From Pedobacter panaciterrae (GTDB lineage Bacteria; Bacteroidota; Bacteroidia; Sphingobacteriales; Sphingobacteriaceae), in NCBI RefSeq assembly GCF_001636695.1, contig NZ_LGEL01000016.1:19787-83786 (forward strand): a stretch of 64,000 bases of DNA. The letters run 5' to 3'. A program made the translations under genes and the position numbers. Shown here in pieces: positions 1 to 8,967 of this stretch (within the stretch, counting starts at the first letter, position 1; each line of letters opens with the position of its first letter). Under the pieces are notes generated by a model. It had not been told where the DNA came from, did no database searches, and saw only the letters and a list, made by a program, of their open reading frames with translations.

Positions 1-1060
1 CAATATTATTGCTCTGTCCGCGTTCTATGTCCCAAACCATACATTTGCGCTGCTCTTCGTCCAGAATCTTGCCATTTACAACTGCTGTTAATTTCCCGTT
101 CTTTTGAATACTTTTATTGTACAGGTGCGCCGAAATACGTAAACCGGCATCACTAATTGGCCATAGCGGTAATGCAGTATCATCAAAATAAACTAAGTCA
201 GGGCTATATTTATCAATCAGGTCTATTGTACGTTTATAAAACTTCTCAATATACTCAGTTGTAGGTGGGGTAACCCCATTTCCCCAATTCCATTGGGCAT
301 GAATAGTTCCACCATTTTCACTCCCCTTGCTTAATGGATGATTTTGTGCATAAAGTGCCTGGGGGTCATATCCATCCCACCACTTGCCTTTACCATCACT
401 TTTGATTACTTTACCATCATATGGCACTCCTTCCATAGTGCCTTTTTTATCAGATCTCTGGGCTGTTTCCATCCAGCTCCAGGCATGAGCTGCATGCACA
501 CTAACACCAAAATGTAAACCATTTTTTTTAGCTGCTCTGGCCCAACCTCCAATAAGATCCTTCTTAGGTCCCATTTTGGTGGAGTTCCATTCCTGATATT
601 TACTGTCATAAAGATCAAAATTATCATGATGATTGGCAAGTGCAACAAAATATTCTGCCCCCGCTTTTTTATAAAGAGCTACCAAATATTCAGGATCCCA
701 TTTGTCAGCTTTCCATTCGTTAATTACATCTTTGAAACCGAACTTAGAAGGATGGCCATATTTTTCCAAATGATATTTGTATTGATCACTGCCCTCTTCA
801 TACATCCCCCTTGCATACCAATCACCCCGCTCAGGCTGGCATTGAGGGCCCCAGTGTGCCCAAATACCAAACTTTGCATCTTTATACCATTCAGGAACTT
901 TATAGTTTTTTAATGAGTCCCATGTTGGCGAAAATGGGGGTTTGGAAAAAGTACTTGAACCTAAAGTGTCCAGTGTGTAGGTAACAGCATTCAAGGTTTT
1001 AGATAAAACTAATGACGGAATGACCGTTGTCATGCCTTTTATTAAAGTTCTTCTTTTCAT
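1..1060 (-). CDS. Alpha-L-fucosidase, GH29 family (partial, C-terminus beyond window)
   Basis: The frame is open on the minus strand from ATG 1060 to the window edge, giving 353 residues with no stop; the 3' end is missing. The N-terminus (MKRRTLIKG followed by a hydrophobic stretch) is an export signal with a twin-arginine look. GH29 features are visible: a fucose-binding loop with paired histidines (ANHHDNFDLY), the sequence KFGIWAHWGP near residue 60, and a segment DLVYFDDT whose first Asp fits the family's catalytic nucleophile position. GH29 enzymes release alpha-linked L-fucose from glycans by a retaining mechanism, in the periplasm or at the surface in Bacteroidota. No SusC/SusD pair is visible, so its substrate locus, if any, lies to the left. 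The family call is strong; substrate specificity cannot be read. Confidence 0.87.
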   Translation of the reverse strand, partial: MKRRTLIKGMTTVIPSLVLSKTLNAVTYTLDTLGSSTFSKPPFSPTWDSLKNYKVPEWYKDAKFGIWAHWGPQCQPERGDWYARGMYEEGSDQYKYHLEKYGHPSKFGFKDVINEWKADKWDPEYLVALYKKAGAEYFVALANHHDNFDLYDSKYQEWNSTKMGPKKDLIGGWARAAKKNGLHFGVSVHAAHAWSWMETAQRSDKKGTMEGVPYDGKVIKSDGKGKWWDGYDPQALYAQNHPLSKGSENGGTIHAQWNWGNGVTPPTTEYIEKFYKRTIDLIDKYSPDLVYFDDTALPLWPISDAGLRISAHLYNKSIQKNGKLTAVVNGKILDEEQRKCMVWDIERGQSNNI

Positions 1061-1254
1061 CTGTATTTATATTAATTGGTCATGAATTCACCTGCGTGAT
1101 TAGAGGTGTGATTCTCAATTTCAAAGAAATGAGTTCTATAGATTCTTTGAAGTGATATATTAACTAGTAATTAAGCTATATTAACACAATAAGTGAATAA
1201 GCCAGCATTCTAAGTTAATATCACAAGCAACCAATAGGATTTATAAAGTACAGT

Positions 1255-2067
1255 TTATTGTAACAAACTAATTAAAGGAAAAAATAAGGTACTTATTGAG
1301 GGCAAAACGGTGTAATCTTTCATATACATTATAGCAAGTTCAACCATCGAACTACATTTTGTTTTTCTTAACATATTTTTACGGTGGGTATCCACAGTGC
1401 TTTTGCTTATGAATAATTCATCAGCAATCTCAAAACTTGTTTTCCCGGCGGTTAAAAGCCAAAGAATCTCCGTTTCTTTTCTTGTTAATTTCACTTTAGT
1501 TGTAGAAAACTTCTCACTATTTGCATAATCAAATATTGAAGGCTCACCTTCCAGTCCGATAAAAGACAGTGTAGAGCCATTTTCCTTTTTTAAATGACTG
1601 ATATCCGTATGAACATCCAACACCCTTATTACCGCACCTTCTTCATTAGTCTGTATGGTAAGAGCTTGCTGCAAAATACGCATGTATGTCCCATCTTTTC
1701 GCCTTATACGATAATCATAACTAACCTTATATTTTAATATCTTATCTATTGGCAACTGATTAAAAAATGCAGTTACCTGCTTTTCAAAATCCAAAAAATA
1801 AGGCAAATCTTCAGGGTGTATGTTATCTAAAATGAATTCAAGATTAAAATCTTCAGGTGAATCTAAACCTAAGACCTTTGTAATTGAACTACTTGTCCAT
1901 TCAACCTGTGCCGTTGGGCAATTGAAAATGAAGTAATAAAAATCACCTACATGAAAAATATTGAGCATTTTCTTATATAACTCAATTTCATGCGTTGGTT
2001 GTTCATTATCATTATACTTAGCTATTTTGTACCATATGTCTTTGGTCGCTAGTTGAACTTCTCCCAT
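1255..2067 (-). CDS. PAS domain LuxR-type transcriptional regulator
   Basis: The protein is about 270 residues. A PAS/PAC fold fills the middle (IHPEDLPYF, then YRIRRKDGTYMRILQQ and a VHTDIS ending), typical of PAS_3 sensors. It is followed by a C-terminal LuxR/GerE helix-turn-helix starting at LTRKETEILWLLTAGK and containing ISKSTVDTHRKNML. There is no receiver domain, so the signal probably enters through the PAS domain rather than by phosphotransfer. A longer frame reaches 2094, but that start would be TTG; I chose the ATG at 2067. It lies about 130 nt downstream of the bacteriophytochrome gene on the same strand, so they may be co-expressed or functionally linked, though nothing proves this. 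Ligand and targets are unknown. Confidence 0.8.
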   Translation of the reverse strand: MGEVQLATKDIWYKIAKYNDNEQPTHEIELYKKMLNIFHVGDFYYFIFNCPTAQVEWTSSSITKVLGLDSPEDFNLEFILDNIHPEDLPYFLDFEKQVTAFFNQLPIDKILKYKVSYDYRIRRKDGTYMRILQQALTIQTNEEGAVIRVLDVHTDISHLKKENGSTLSFIGLEGEPSIFDYANSEKFSTTKVKLTRKETEILWLLTAGKTSFEIADELFISKSTVDTHRKNMLRKTKCSSMVELAIMYMKDYTVLPSISTLFFPLISLLQ

Positions 2068-2196
2068 ATTATTTGAAGAAAAAAATTTAAACAAAACTAA
2101 TGACGGGACGGCAAAAAATAAATACTCCTTTTGGGGTATTTTAAAATTAAGAAAAATTCCAGATTACTTGCTGTAAGACACACATTCTTAACAGCG

Positions 2197-4416
2197 CTAT
2201 CTATTAAAGCTTACAAAAAATACTGAACCTTCATTCAACTCACTTTCTGCCCATATACGGCCTTTATGTTTTTCAACTATCCGCTTAACAATTGCCAATC
2301 CAACCCCGGAGCCCTCAATGTCTTTAACATTGTCCATCCGGTTAAAGAGCCCAAATACATTAATCAGATCTTTGGGAGCTATACCGATCCCGTTATCTTT
2401 TACTGTATAACATATATGCGTATCGCTCACAGTCCCTTCAATGTGTACGTTTGCATTTTCCAGATGACCAGAATATTTTACTGCATTACCGATCAGGTTA
2501 GAAAATATTTGTGTCATCATCATGGGCTCACCATCTAATTCGGGTGTTTCGCCAATTGTTATGGTTAAATTTCGGGTATCGTAAACCAAATCCAGATCCT
2601 TAACAATTTCCTGAATCAATTCCCTGGTATCAATTCTTTTGTACTCAAATTCTGACCTGCCTATCCTGGAATAATCTAATACGGCATCTATCATCAATTT
2701 CATTTGATCAGCGCGGTTCACTATTCGATCCAAAAGTTTTTGGTCACGGTCTGAAAAGACCTGACTTATAGCTAAAAGCTGGGCATAACTTTTTATCGCT
2801 GCTATTGGGTTTTTAAGGTCATGAGAAATCGTATAACTAAACGTATCCAGCTCGTCATATGCTTGTTGCAGCTTCTCATTCAATAAGCGGATAGCGCCAG
2901 CTTTTTGATTAATCGCATAAGTCACCTCTTCTTTTAACCGAAGTACTGAACTGATTTCCTCAATACTCCAGCCAACAGATGTAGCCTTCACTGTTTGAGA
3001 CCACTCCTGAAAAGAGTTTCTGGGTGATATTTGCATTAACCCATTGGGATCGATCTCAACAGGTTTTTCTGGATTTCCCGCCCAGGTAATGGTTTGAACT
3101 TGCTCCGGCTTGAAAAAAATCACGTACTCCTCCAGTTCCCTTGAAATAACGGCAACCATCATGCCGCTTGCAATGTCTGAGTAATCAATTGCTTCGGGAT
3201 AAACTGCCGAAAGACTTTTAACATGATAAATTGGCCTGGTATTACTTTCCCTTAACCAATCCATCAACCCCGTCAGTTGAATATTATCAGGAGTAATACC
3301 CAGCTTAATGATGTTTTTTTCATAAACTAAAATTGCACCGCTTGCATGTGTAATATCAAGCAGGTTAACAGGGTATTTGGTAAGCGCATCCTCAATAGCA
3401 GTAGTTTCCTGCAATTGCTTTGTGACCTTATCTAAATTATTCTTAAAAACCTCTTGGGTATGCTGATGTATTTCTTCTTGTCTGAATTCCAGTGCAGATG
3501 ACAAAATTTGTCCTAACAACTTTGATGATTCCCTGGATCGGTAATCTATAAAACTTGGTGTATAATTATGACAGGCAATCAGTCCCCACAATTCATTTTT
3601 CACCAGTAAGGAGATACTAAAGCTCGAAGCAACACCCATATTTTTGAGGTATTGAATATGTATCGGTGAAACTGCCCTAAGCTGTGAGCAGGTCAGATCC
3701 AGCGGTTGCTGCCCATTATAAGCTAGTGTTAAAATCTTAGAAGGCTTGGTATGCACATCGGCAATAATCCGTGTCAGGTTCTTTTTATATAGCTCCCTCG
3801 CTTGTTTTGGAATATCAGAGGCTGGATAATGCAAACCAAACCAGGACCCAAGATCATCGTTCTTAGCTTCCGCCACAACTTCTCCATGACCATCCTCCGC
3901 AAAGCGGTAGATCATCACGCGATCGTAATGAATAGTATTTTTAACCTGTAAAGCAGTATTATCCAGTAAGCTTTGAAAATTTTTATCCGCCAGCATTTTA
4001 GAAATAGAATGACCCATCATTTTCTGGACATCGGATAAGGCATCTGAAAGTACCGGTTCAAATTCCAGCAGATAATTGTCGGCCGCTGTTGAAATAATCA
4101 GGTAATATAGTTTGTCTAACACCTCCATTTTAACTGGATTGATCTGTTCAAAGCTTTTATTAATCCTTTCAAGACTAAGCAGATTGGTGATAAATCCGGG
4201 GGGACAGTCATTACCAAGAAGCAACTCCACATATTGAAGCGGGGATCCCAGCAGCGTTGTGTAATCTTGCTGAAGTAGATCGTATATATTGTCGCTGCAA
4301 TGACTTACGTTACTATCCTGGTCAAGTACAACTAAAAAACCGTGTGATTGAATTTGGCCTGGAATATGGATAGGTTCACGGTCGCAGTTGCTGAGGTCAA
4401 CCTTAAATTCTGACAT
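2197..4416 (-). CDS. bphP: Bacteriophytochrome histidine kinase (PAS-GAF-PHY-HisKA-HATPase)
   Basis: A complete 739-residue red/far-red photoreceptor kinase. The N-terminal NCDREPIHIPG carries Cys11, the position of the biliverdin-attaching cysteine in bacterial phytochromes. The GAF domain has PASDIP (Asp201) and SPIHIQYLKNMG (His253), matching the chromophore-contacting Asp and His of the Deinococcus protein. The PHY tongue motif PRNSF is at 465-469. The kinase module has an H-box HDLKNP with the phospho-acceptor His532, an N-box NLIGNAVKYS, and G-boxes DNGIGIAP and GSGVGLAIVK. All key residues are present, so it should bind biliverdin and autophosphorylate. No heme oxygenase and no receiver domain is encoded nearby; a partner response regulator must lie elsewhere. 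The PAS-LuxR gene downstream is a possible but unproven functional neighbour. Confidence 0.93.
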   Translation of the reverse strand: MSEFKVDLSNCDREPIHIPGQIQSHGFLVVLDQDSNVSHCSDNIYDLLQQDYTTLLGSPLQYVELLLGNDCPPGFITNLLSLERINKSFEQINPVKMEVLDKLYYLIISTAADNYLLEFEPVLSDALSDVQKMMGHSISKMLADKNFQSLLDNTALQVKNTIHYDRVMIYRFAEDGHGEVVAEAKNDDLGSWFGLHYPASDIPKQARELYKKNLTRIIADVHTKPSKILTLAYNGQQPLDLTCSQLRAVSPIHIQYLKNMGVASSFSISLLVKNELWGLIACHNYTPSFIDYRSRESSKLLGQILSSALEFRQEEIHQHTQEVFKNNLDKVTKQLQETTAIEDALTKYPVNLLDITHASGAILVYEKNIIKLGITPDNIQLTGLMDWLRESNTRPIYHVKSLSAVYPEAIDYSDIASGMMVAVISRELEEYVIFFKPEQVQTITWAGNPEKPVEIDPNGLMQISPRNSFQEWSQTVKATSVGWSIEEISSVLRLKEEVTYAINQKAGAIRLLNEKLQQAYDELDTFSYTISHDLKNPIAAIKSYAQLLAISQVFSDRDQKLLDRIVNRADQMKLMIDAVLDYSRIGRSEFEYKRIDTRELIQEIVKDLDLVYDTRNLTITIGETPELDGEPMMMTQIFSNLIGNAVKYSGHLENANVHIEGTVSDTHICYTVKDNGIGIAPKDLINVFGLFNRMDNVKDIEGSGVGLAIVKRIVEKHKGRIWAESELNEGSVFFVSFNR

Positions 4417-4592
4417 GGGCTTTTGGGGATTTAATCAAATATGCAGTAATTAATCGAGGTTTAGGACACTTAATATTCGGTCTTGTCTACAAGTAGCAAC
4501 TATTCACCAGGAGAATGGCTACTCATGTAATTTAACAAAGTCTCTTTATGATAAATTCAACCTATTGACGTTATTAATATAATTGAAATATC

Positions 4593-5660
4593 ATGAAGAA
4601 AGCTTTTACCATTATATCATTCTTATCTATAATTAGTTCCTATCGATTATTTGCCCAGAGCGGTTTCGAACAGCTGATCAAAGCTGGACCTGCCGATGCC
4701 ACCAGATTGGTTGATGCCTATTCGAGATCTCTTTTTAAGGGTTTTGGATTAGGTATGAATAGTGGATGGACAAATAGCGCCCAGACTCTCGGACTACTCC
4801 ATTTTGACCTCCGCGTTACCGGAACTGGTGTAATAGTCCCTTCTTCTGACAAATCATTCGACGTTACCCGGATCGGTTTGTCAAGCAATCTGCGTCCGGC
4901 TAACACCAATGACGTCATCGCTCCCTCCTTTAGTGGCAACACCAGATCTAACGGCCCGCTAATGGATGTTTATGATGAGAACAATAACAAACTGATTTCT
5001 TTTGAATTGCCAAGTGGAATACTGGAGGATTATGTACCCACACCGCAGGTCCAGTTAACGGTAGGCCTGTTCGCCAATACCGATGTCACTGTTCGGGCAG
5101 CACCAAGATTCAGAATTGGCAAAAAGATAGGTTCGGTTTCTCTATTTGGTTTTGGAATCAAACATAATTTTATGCGTGATTTGTATCAGCATGATGGTAA
5201 AAATGTGCCTTTTGATCTTGCTTTGGCCTTCAGTTATAATAATCTGAAATATAAGAAATCACTAAACCTTCAACCGCTTGAGAATTCGGTACCTCAGAAC
5301 AACGAACAGCCTATGGATTATTCCGGACAAGAGATCTTTGGGAACTTTAACAACTATCTATTCCAGGCATTGATATCCAAACAGTTTTCAATTTTTACGC
5401 CCTATCTGTCTTTAGGTTACAATGTGTCGAGCGTTGACATGGGATTGAGTGGAAACTATCCAATAATCGACGGTTTTAACGGTGATCAAATTACTTATAA
5501 AACATATTCCAATCCTGTAAGGATTGATAGAACCTACCTCAAGGATTTACGTGTTGATGCGGGTTTTCAGGTTAAGCTGCCTGTAATCAGACTGTATGCC
5601 TCTTATGGTATTTCTGAAAATTACGGTATTGTTAATGCGGGTATAGGTATCGGTCTTTAA
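4593..5660 (+). CDS. Exported protein, probable outer-membrane beta-barrel (DUF6588-like)
   Basis: The 355-residue protein has a clear signal peptide (MKKAFTIISFLSIISSYRLFAQ). The rest is rich in alternating hydrophobic strands, for example VRAAPRFRIGKKIGSVSLFGFGIKHNFM, GYNVSSVDMGLSGNY and a final strand GIVNAGIGIGL. The mature N-terminus (FEQLIKAGPADATRLVDAYSRSLFKGFG) is like that of Bacteroidota proteins grouped as DUF6588, as I recall. No catalytic motif is visible. It is transcribed divergently from the phytochrome gene, with about 175 nt between the two starts, and is followed by the efflux pump gene 60 nt downstream. A role as a small outer-membrane channel is only inferred from the strand pattern. 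Confidence 0.6.
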   Translation: MKKAFTIISFLSIISSYRLFAQSGFEQLIKAGPADATRLVDAYSRSLFKGFGLGMNSGWTNSAQTLGLLHFDLRVTGTGVIVPSSDKSFDVTRIGLSSNLRPANTNDVIAPSFSGNTRSNGPLMDVYDENNNKLISFELPSGILEDYVPTPQVQLTVGLFANTDVTVRAAPRFRIGKKIGSVSLFGFGIKHNFMRDLYQHDGKNVPFDLALAFSYNNLKYKKSLNLQPLENSVPQNNEQPMDYSGQEIFGNFNNYLFQALISKQFSIFTPYLSLGYNVSSVDMGLSGNYPIIDGFNGDQITYKTYSNPVRIDRTYLKDLRVDAGFQVKLPVIRLYASYGISENYGIVNAGIGIGL

Positions 5661-5720
5661 ATTATATAATTTGGAATTGGTGTGACGAAAAGCCCACTAT
5701 CAAATACCTACTTTTGTAGC

Positions 5721-6923
5721 ATGACGCAAAAAAGATATCTGTTCTTAATATTGATACTTGGTTCACTAACAGCTCTCGGCCCCTTTTCCATTGACATGTA
5801 CCTGCCGGGTTTTAAAGCCATAGCTAAAGACCTGAATACGAACGAGGCAAGAGTTGCCTGGTCATTATCGAGTTATTTCATCGGGATATCTGCCGGGCAG
5901 TTACTTTACGGGCCGCTTTTAGATCGTTTTGGCAGGAAAAAACCTTTATTTATTGGTTTACTGGTTTATATTCTGGCATCAGCCGGATGCGCCCTTGTTA
6001 AAGATATTGATTCTTTTATTGTGTTGAGATTTGTTCAGGCAATTGGAAGCTGTGCCGCTACTGTGGCATCTGTTGCCATGGTCCGCGATTTGTTTCCGGT
6101 TAGTGAAAATGCCAAGGTATTTGCTTTATTGATGCTTGTTCTGGGGGTTTCTCCAATGATTGCGCCTACAGTTGGTGGTTATGTTACAGTAGCTTTTGGC
6201 TGGCATACAGTATTTTTGATTTTACTGGGCTTAGGTTTGTTTAATTTTATAGCCAGCTGGCTTTGGTTACCAGAAAGTTATAAGGCAGACACTACGATGT
6301 CTTTAAAACCTAGACCCATAATAAACAATTTTATAGCTGTGCTGCGTGAACCTCAGTTTTACACTTATGCCTTTACCGGAGCTATGGCATTTGCTGGTTT
6401 ATTCGTTTACATTACCAGTTCTCCTATTCTGTTTATGTCGTTATTTAAGGTAAAAGAAGAAACTTACGGATGGATCTTTGCCTTTCTTTCTGTAGGGTTT
6501 ATCGGAGCCAGTCAGGTGAACACCCTTATGCTTAAAAAATATAAAAGTGAACAGTTGATTTTTGCTGCTATAATTGGACAGGTAGTTACGGTGATTGTCT
6601 TTTTAATTGGCAGTATTAACGGTTGGTTCGGCCTTGCCGAAACTATCGGTTTGCTATTTTTATTCTTATGCTGTTTAGGGGTTGCCAATCCAAATGCAGC
6701 CGCGCTTTCGCTTGCTCCTTTCTCAAAAAATGCAGGTAGTGCTTCTGCTTTAATGGGTGCGCTTCAAATGGGATTAGGTGCACTTGCATCGGCATGTATT
6801 GGCTTTTTTGAACAAACATCGGCAGTGCCAATGGTGTTTATCATGACCGGAACGTCTATTATTGCGCTTACTGTTTTATTTTTTGGGAGAAGGAATATTG
6901 TAGCACCGCTATCTGGTAACTAG
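5721..6923 (+). CDS. Bcr/CflA family multidrug efflux MFS transporter
   Basis: A 400-residue, 12-helix major facilitator. Helix 1 has the family signature LGSLTALGPFSIDMYLPGF, the first cytoplasmic loop has motif A (GPLLDRFGRKK), and helix 5 has the drug:H+ antiporter pattern (LMLVLGVSPMIAPTVGG). Bcr/CflA proteins expel drugs such as bicyclomycin or chloramphenicol by proton exchange across the inner membrane. A GTG start at 5682 is possible, but the 13 extra residues are polar and lie across a TACTTTTG box (5709-5716). I therefore chose ATG 5721, which begins just before helix 1. Substrate unknown. Confidence 0.9.
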   Translation: MTQKRYLFLILILGSLTALGPFSIDMYLPGFKAIAKDLNTNEARVAWSLSSYFIGISAGQLLYGPLLDRFGRKKPLFIGLLVYILASAGCALVKDIDSFIVLRFVQAIGSCAATVASVAMVRDLFPVSENAKVFALLMLVLGVSPMIAPTVGGYVTVAFGWHTVFLILLGLGLFNFIASWLWLPESYKADTTMSLKPRPIINNFIAVLREPQFYTYAFTGAMAFAGLFVYITSSPILFMSLFKVKEETYGWIFAFLSVGFIGASQVNTLMLKKYKSEQLIFAAIIGQVVTVIVFLIGSINGWFGLAETIGLLFLFLCCLGVANPNAAALSLAPFSKNAGSASALMGALQMGLGALASACIGFFEQTSAVPMVFIMTGTSIIALTVLFFGRRNIVAPLSGN

Positions 6924-6949
6924 GGTATTCGTTATACTATATTAAATGC

Positions 6950-7021
6950 CGTCATCTCGACGACAGGAGAGATCTCTTGAAATAGCATAACCAAGAGATC
7001 TCTCCTGTCGTCGAGATGACG
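6950..7021. repeat. REP-like element, perfect 30-bp inverted repeat
   Basis: Left arm 6950-6979 and right arm 6992-7021 are exact reverse complements around a 12-nt loop. The arm starts CGTCATCTCGACGACAGG and ends GAGATCTCTTG. The same arm, with one base changed (T for C in GACGATAGG), recurs at 14864-14936 and 45559-45630, and in part at 37395-37481. It sits between two genes transcribed rightwards, after the efflux pump stop codon, and could act as a terminator-like or mRNA-stabilising hairpin, although it lacks a T tract. Confidence 0.9.
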
Positions 7022-7085
7022 AGAGTGGTTTAGAAGACCGCAATATTTTTTTTTGCAACCCCACGTAGGGGTATAAGTTAATCAT

Positions 7086-7111
7086 GTTGTCTTACTCTAA
7101 AACAAGACAAC
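7086..7111 (+). promoter_or_regulatory. 5'-leader hairpin just before the start codon of the repeat protein gene
   Basis: GTTGTCTT (7086-7093) pairs exactly with AAGACAAC (7104-7111) around a 10-nt loop, and the start codon follows one base later at 7113. A second small palindrome (ACCCC-ACGTA-GGGGT, about 7059-7073) lies upstream. A stable stem at this place would lie under the initiating ribosome, so it may tune translation. This is inference from base pairing only. Confidence 0.5.
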
Positions 7112-7112
7112 A

Positions 7113-8240
7113 ATGAACATCAAATTTCTTATAGCAGCATCAGCATTATTAATTACCTGCATGGGCGCAAATGCGCAAAATCAAATGCCTGGAAAAATCC
7201 ATGTTGGTATTGTATATCCTTTAAGTACTAATGGAACCCATGCTCCTTTAGACACCAATAATCTTTCTTTTAATCTTCTTGGAGGCGTATCTGCAGCTGA
7301 ACGTGGTTTAGCATTCGCCGGACTTTCAAATGTTGTATTACACGACTCGCAAGGTTTTCTGTTTGCAGGTTTCTCTAACCATGTACTTAAAAATGCAAAC
7401 GGCGGACAATTTGCCGGTTTTCTAAACACTTATGGTGGCGGTGATGGATTCTCTTTTGCAGGCTTCAGCAATATTTCGTCTGGCAATGTAAAAGGAGCCC
7501 AGTTCGCCGGTTTTGCAAACGTTGCAAAAAATATGAATGGTGCCCAATTTGCTGGTTTTGGTAATGTTGCTAAAAACATAACGGCATCTCAGTTTGCAGG
7601 TTTCATCAACGTAGCCAAAGAGGTGAATGGCTCCCAGCTTGCAGGTTTTATCAATACAGCTAAGGATGTAAAAGGATCTCAAATTGCAGGTTTTATAAAC
7701 ATTGCCAAAAAGGTTAAAGGCGCTCAGATAGCTGGATTCATCAACATCGCAGATAGTAGTGACTTCCCTATAGGCATTGTAAATATTATTAAAAACGGAG
7801 AGAAAAGTATTGGAGTTAGCACCAATGAAAACCTCACTACAATGCTAACTTTCAGATCAGGAGGTAAAGTACTCTATGGAATTTTAGGAGTAGGCTATAA
7901 CTTTAAAAACGACCATGAGGTATATGCCCTTGAAGCCGGACTAGGGGCTCACTTTTTCCAAACAAAGAATTTCAGGCTAAATACAGAGTTAACTGCAACT
8001 ACTTTAGAGAGCTTTAAAGATGGAGAATACTTTAACACTTCATTACGTGTACTACCTGCATTAAAAATCACCAAATTCCTGGAAATCTATGCAGGCCCCT
8101 CTCTTAACTATGTAAATACCAATACTGTTGAAGGTAAAGCTTTAAACAAACATTACATCTCCAAATGGCAAAACAGGTGGGGCAAGGACTTCCAGGGGCT
8201 TTACGCAGGCTATACCGGAGGTATACAAGTAATCTTTTAG
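7113..8240 (+). CDS. Exported repeat protein with ten 15-16 residue AGF-N repeats (LA_2272-type surface repeat)
   Basis: The 375-residue protein has a signal peptide ending MGANAQ. From residue 65 to 215 there are ten units of 15-16 residues with pattern G-x-Q-[FLI]-A-G-[FL]-x-N followed by a polar turn (for example GAQFAGFANVAKNMN). The remaining 150 residues look like beta strands ending in an aromatic residue (GGIQVIF), as in an outer-membrane or surface domain. The repeat regularity suggests a beta-solenoid. The protein at 12285-14075 has the same repeats, the same entry sequence (N-[LI]-L-G-G) and a related C-terminal domain (STNE, then G-x-NF), so the two are paralogues. The repeats resemble those named LA_2272 surface repeats, from memory. 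Function unknown. Confidence 0.75.
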   Translation: MNIKFLIAASALLITCMGANAQNQMPGKIHVGIVYPLSTNGTHAPLDTNNLSFNLLGGVSAAERGLAFAGLSNVVLHDSQGFLFAGFSNHVLKNANGGQFAGFLNTYGGGDGFSFAGFSNISSGNVKGAQFAGFANVAKNMNGAQFAGFGNVAKNITASQFAGFINVAKEVNGSQLAGFINTAKDVKGSQIAGFINIAKKVKGAQIAGFINIADSSDFPIGIVNIIKNGEKSIGVSTNENLTTMLTFRSGGKVLYGILGVGYNFKNDHEVYALEAGLGAHFFQTKNFRLNTELTATTLESFKDGEYFNTSLRVLPALKITKFLEIYAGPSLNYVNTNTVEGKALNKHYISKWQNRWGKDFQGLYAGYTGGIQVIF

Positions 8241-8305
8241 CAAAGGTGCAACCATTAATTAAAATTAACAATCATCATTTATAACACATTAAAAACCAAA
8301 CCACT

Positions 8306-8956
8306 ATGAGAAATCTATTATTATATGTTTACATCAGCTTGCTTTTTATTTCTTGCTCAAAAGACAGATTAACAGCCAGCGGCGATAAAATTACGGAAGA
8401 ACGTAACCCAGGTAACTTTACAGGCATAAACACAAGTGGGTCTAACCCTGTTCATGTAGTATATGGTGCAAGTTTTAAAGTCACATTGAAAGGATCAAAC
8501 AATTTAATTCCCCATTTTAAAACCAAGGTAATGAGCGACATATTATACTTAGAGTATGAACGGGCAAGCGTTCAGCACGATGATATTGAAGTATTTATTA
8601 CCATGCCGCTTATAAACCGTGTTTCGCTAAGTGGTAGCGGAGAGGTAGAAATAAAAGGCCAGTTTCCCGACATTGATACATTCAGGGCCTCCCTTAGCGG
8701 ATCTGGAAAAGTTGAAGTTGACGAGACCTTTAACGCACAGAGAGCCAGAGTAGATATTTCGGGATCCGGAAATGCAGATCTGGAAAAACTAAACGCTAAA
8801 AGTGCAGATGTAGATGTATCCGGTAGTGGAAATGTTAAGATCAAAGTTGAGGAAGTGCTAAAAGCCACAATTAGTGGCAGTGGTAAAATCTACTATTGGG
8901 GCAGTCCGCAGGTTAATTCTAACATCAGCGGTTCCGGAAAAGTAATTAAACTTTAA
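8306..8956 (+). CDS. GIN-domain (DUF2807-like) lipoprotein with SGSG repeats
   Basis: The 216-residue protein has a lipoprotein signal (LLFISCSKD; Cys17 is the likely lipidated residue). Its body is the head-GIN/DUF2807 type, a beta-solenoid with recurring S-G-S-G turns: SLSGSGEVEI, SLSGSGKVEV, DISGSGNADL, DVSGSGNVKI, TISGSGKIYY and NISGSGKVIK. This is a common Bacteroidota envelope protein family without a known biochemical role. It lies 65 nt after the repeat protein and 11 nt before the hydroxylase fusion, in one direction, so the three are probably co-transcribed. A second, more distant member is at 47023-47733. Confidence 0.82.
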   Translation: MRNLLLYVYISLLFISCSKDRLTASGDKITEERNPGNFTGINTSGSNPVHVVYGASFKVTLKGSNNLIPHFKTKVMSDILYLEYERASVQHDDIEVFITMPLINRVSLSGSGEVEIKGQFPDIDTFRASLSGSGKVEVDETFNAQRARVDISGSGNADLEKLNAKSADVDVSGSGNVKIKVEEVLKATISGSGKIYYWGSPQVNSNISGSGKVIKL

Positions 8957-8967
8957 AAACTAAGGTT

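Noticed and set aside
5682-5720. GTG start extending the Bcr/CflA transporter by 13 residues
   Set aside because: The extra residues are polar and cross a -7-like box; ATG 5721 lies just ahead of helix 1.
7181-7682. Antisense frames under the repeat protein gene
   Set aside because: They mirror the 45-nt coding period of the sense repeats and are shadows of it.
7300-7760. Regular DNA repeats that could suggest a CRISPR array
   Set aside because: The period is 45-48 nt, units are diverged, and the frame is an open, signal-bearing protein; there are no identical repeats with unique spacers.
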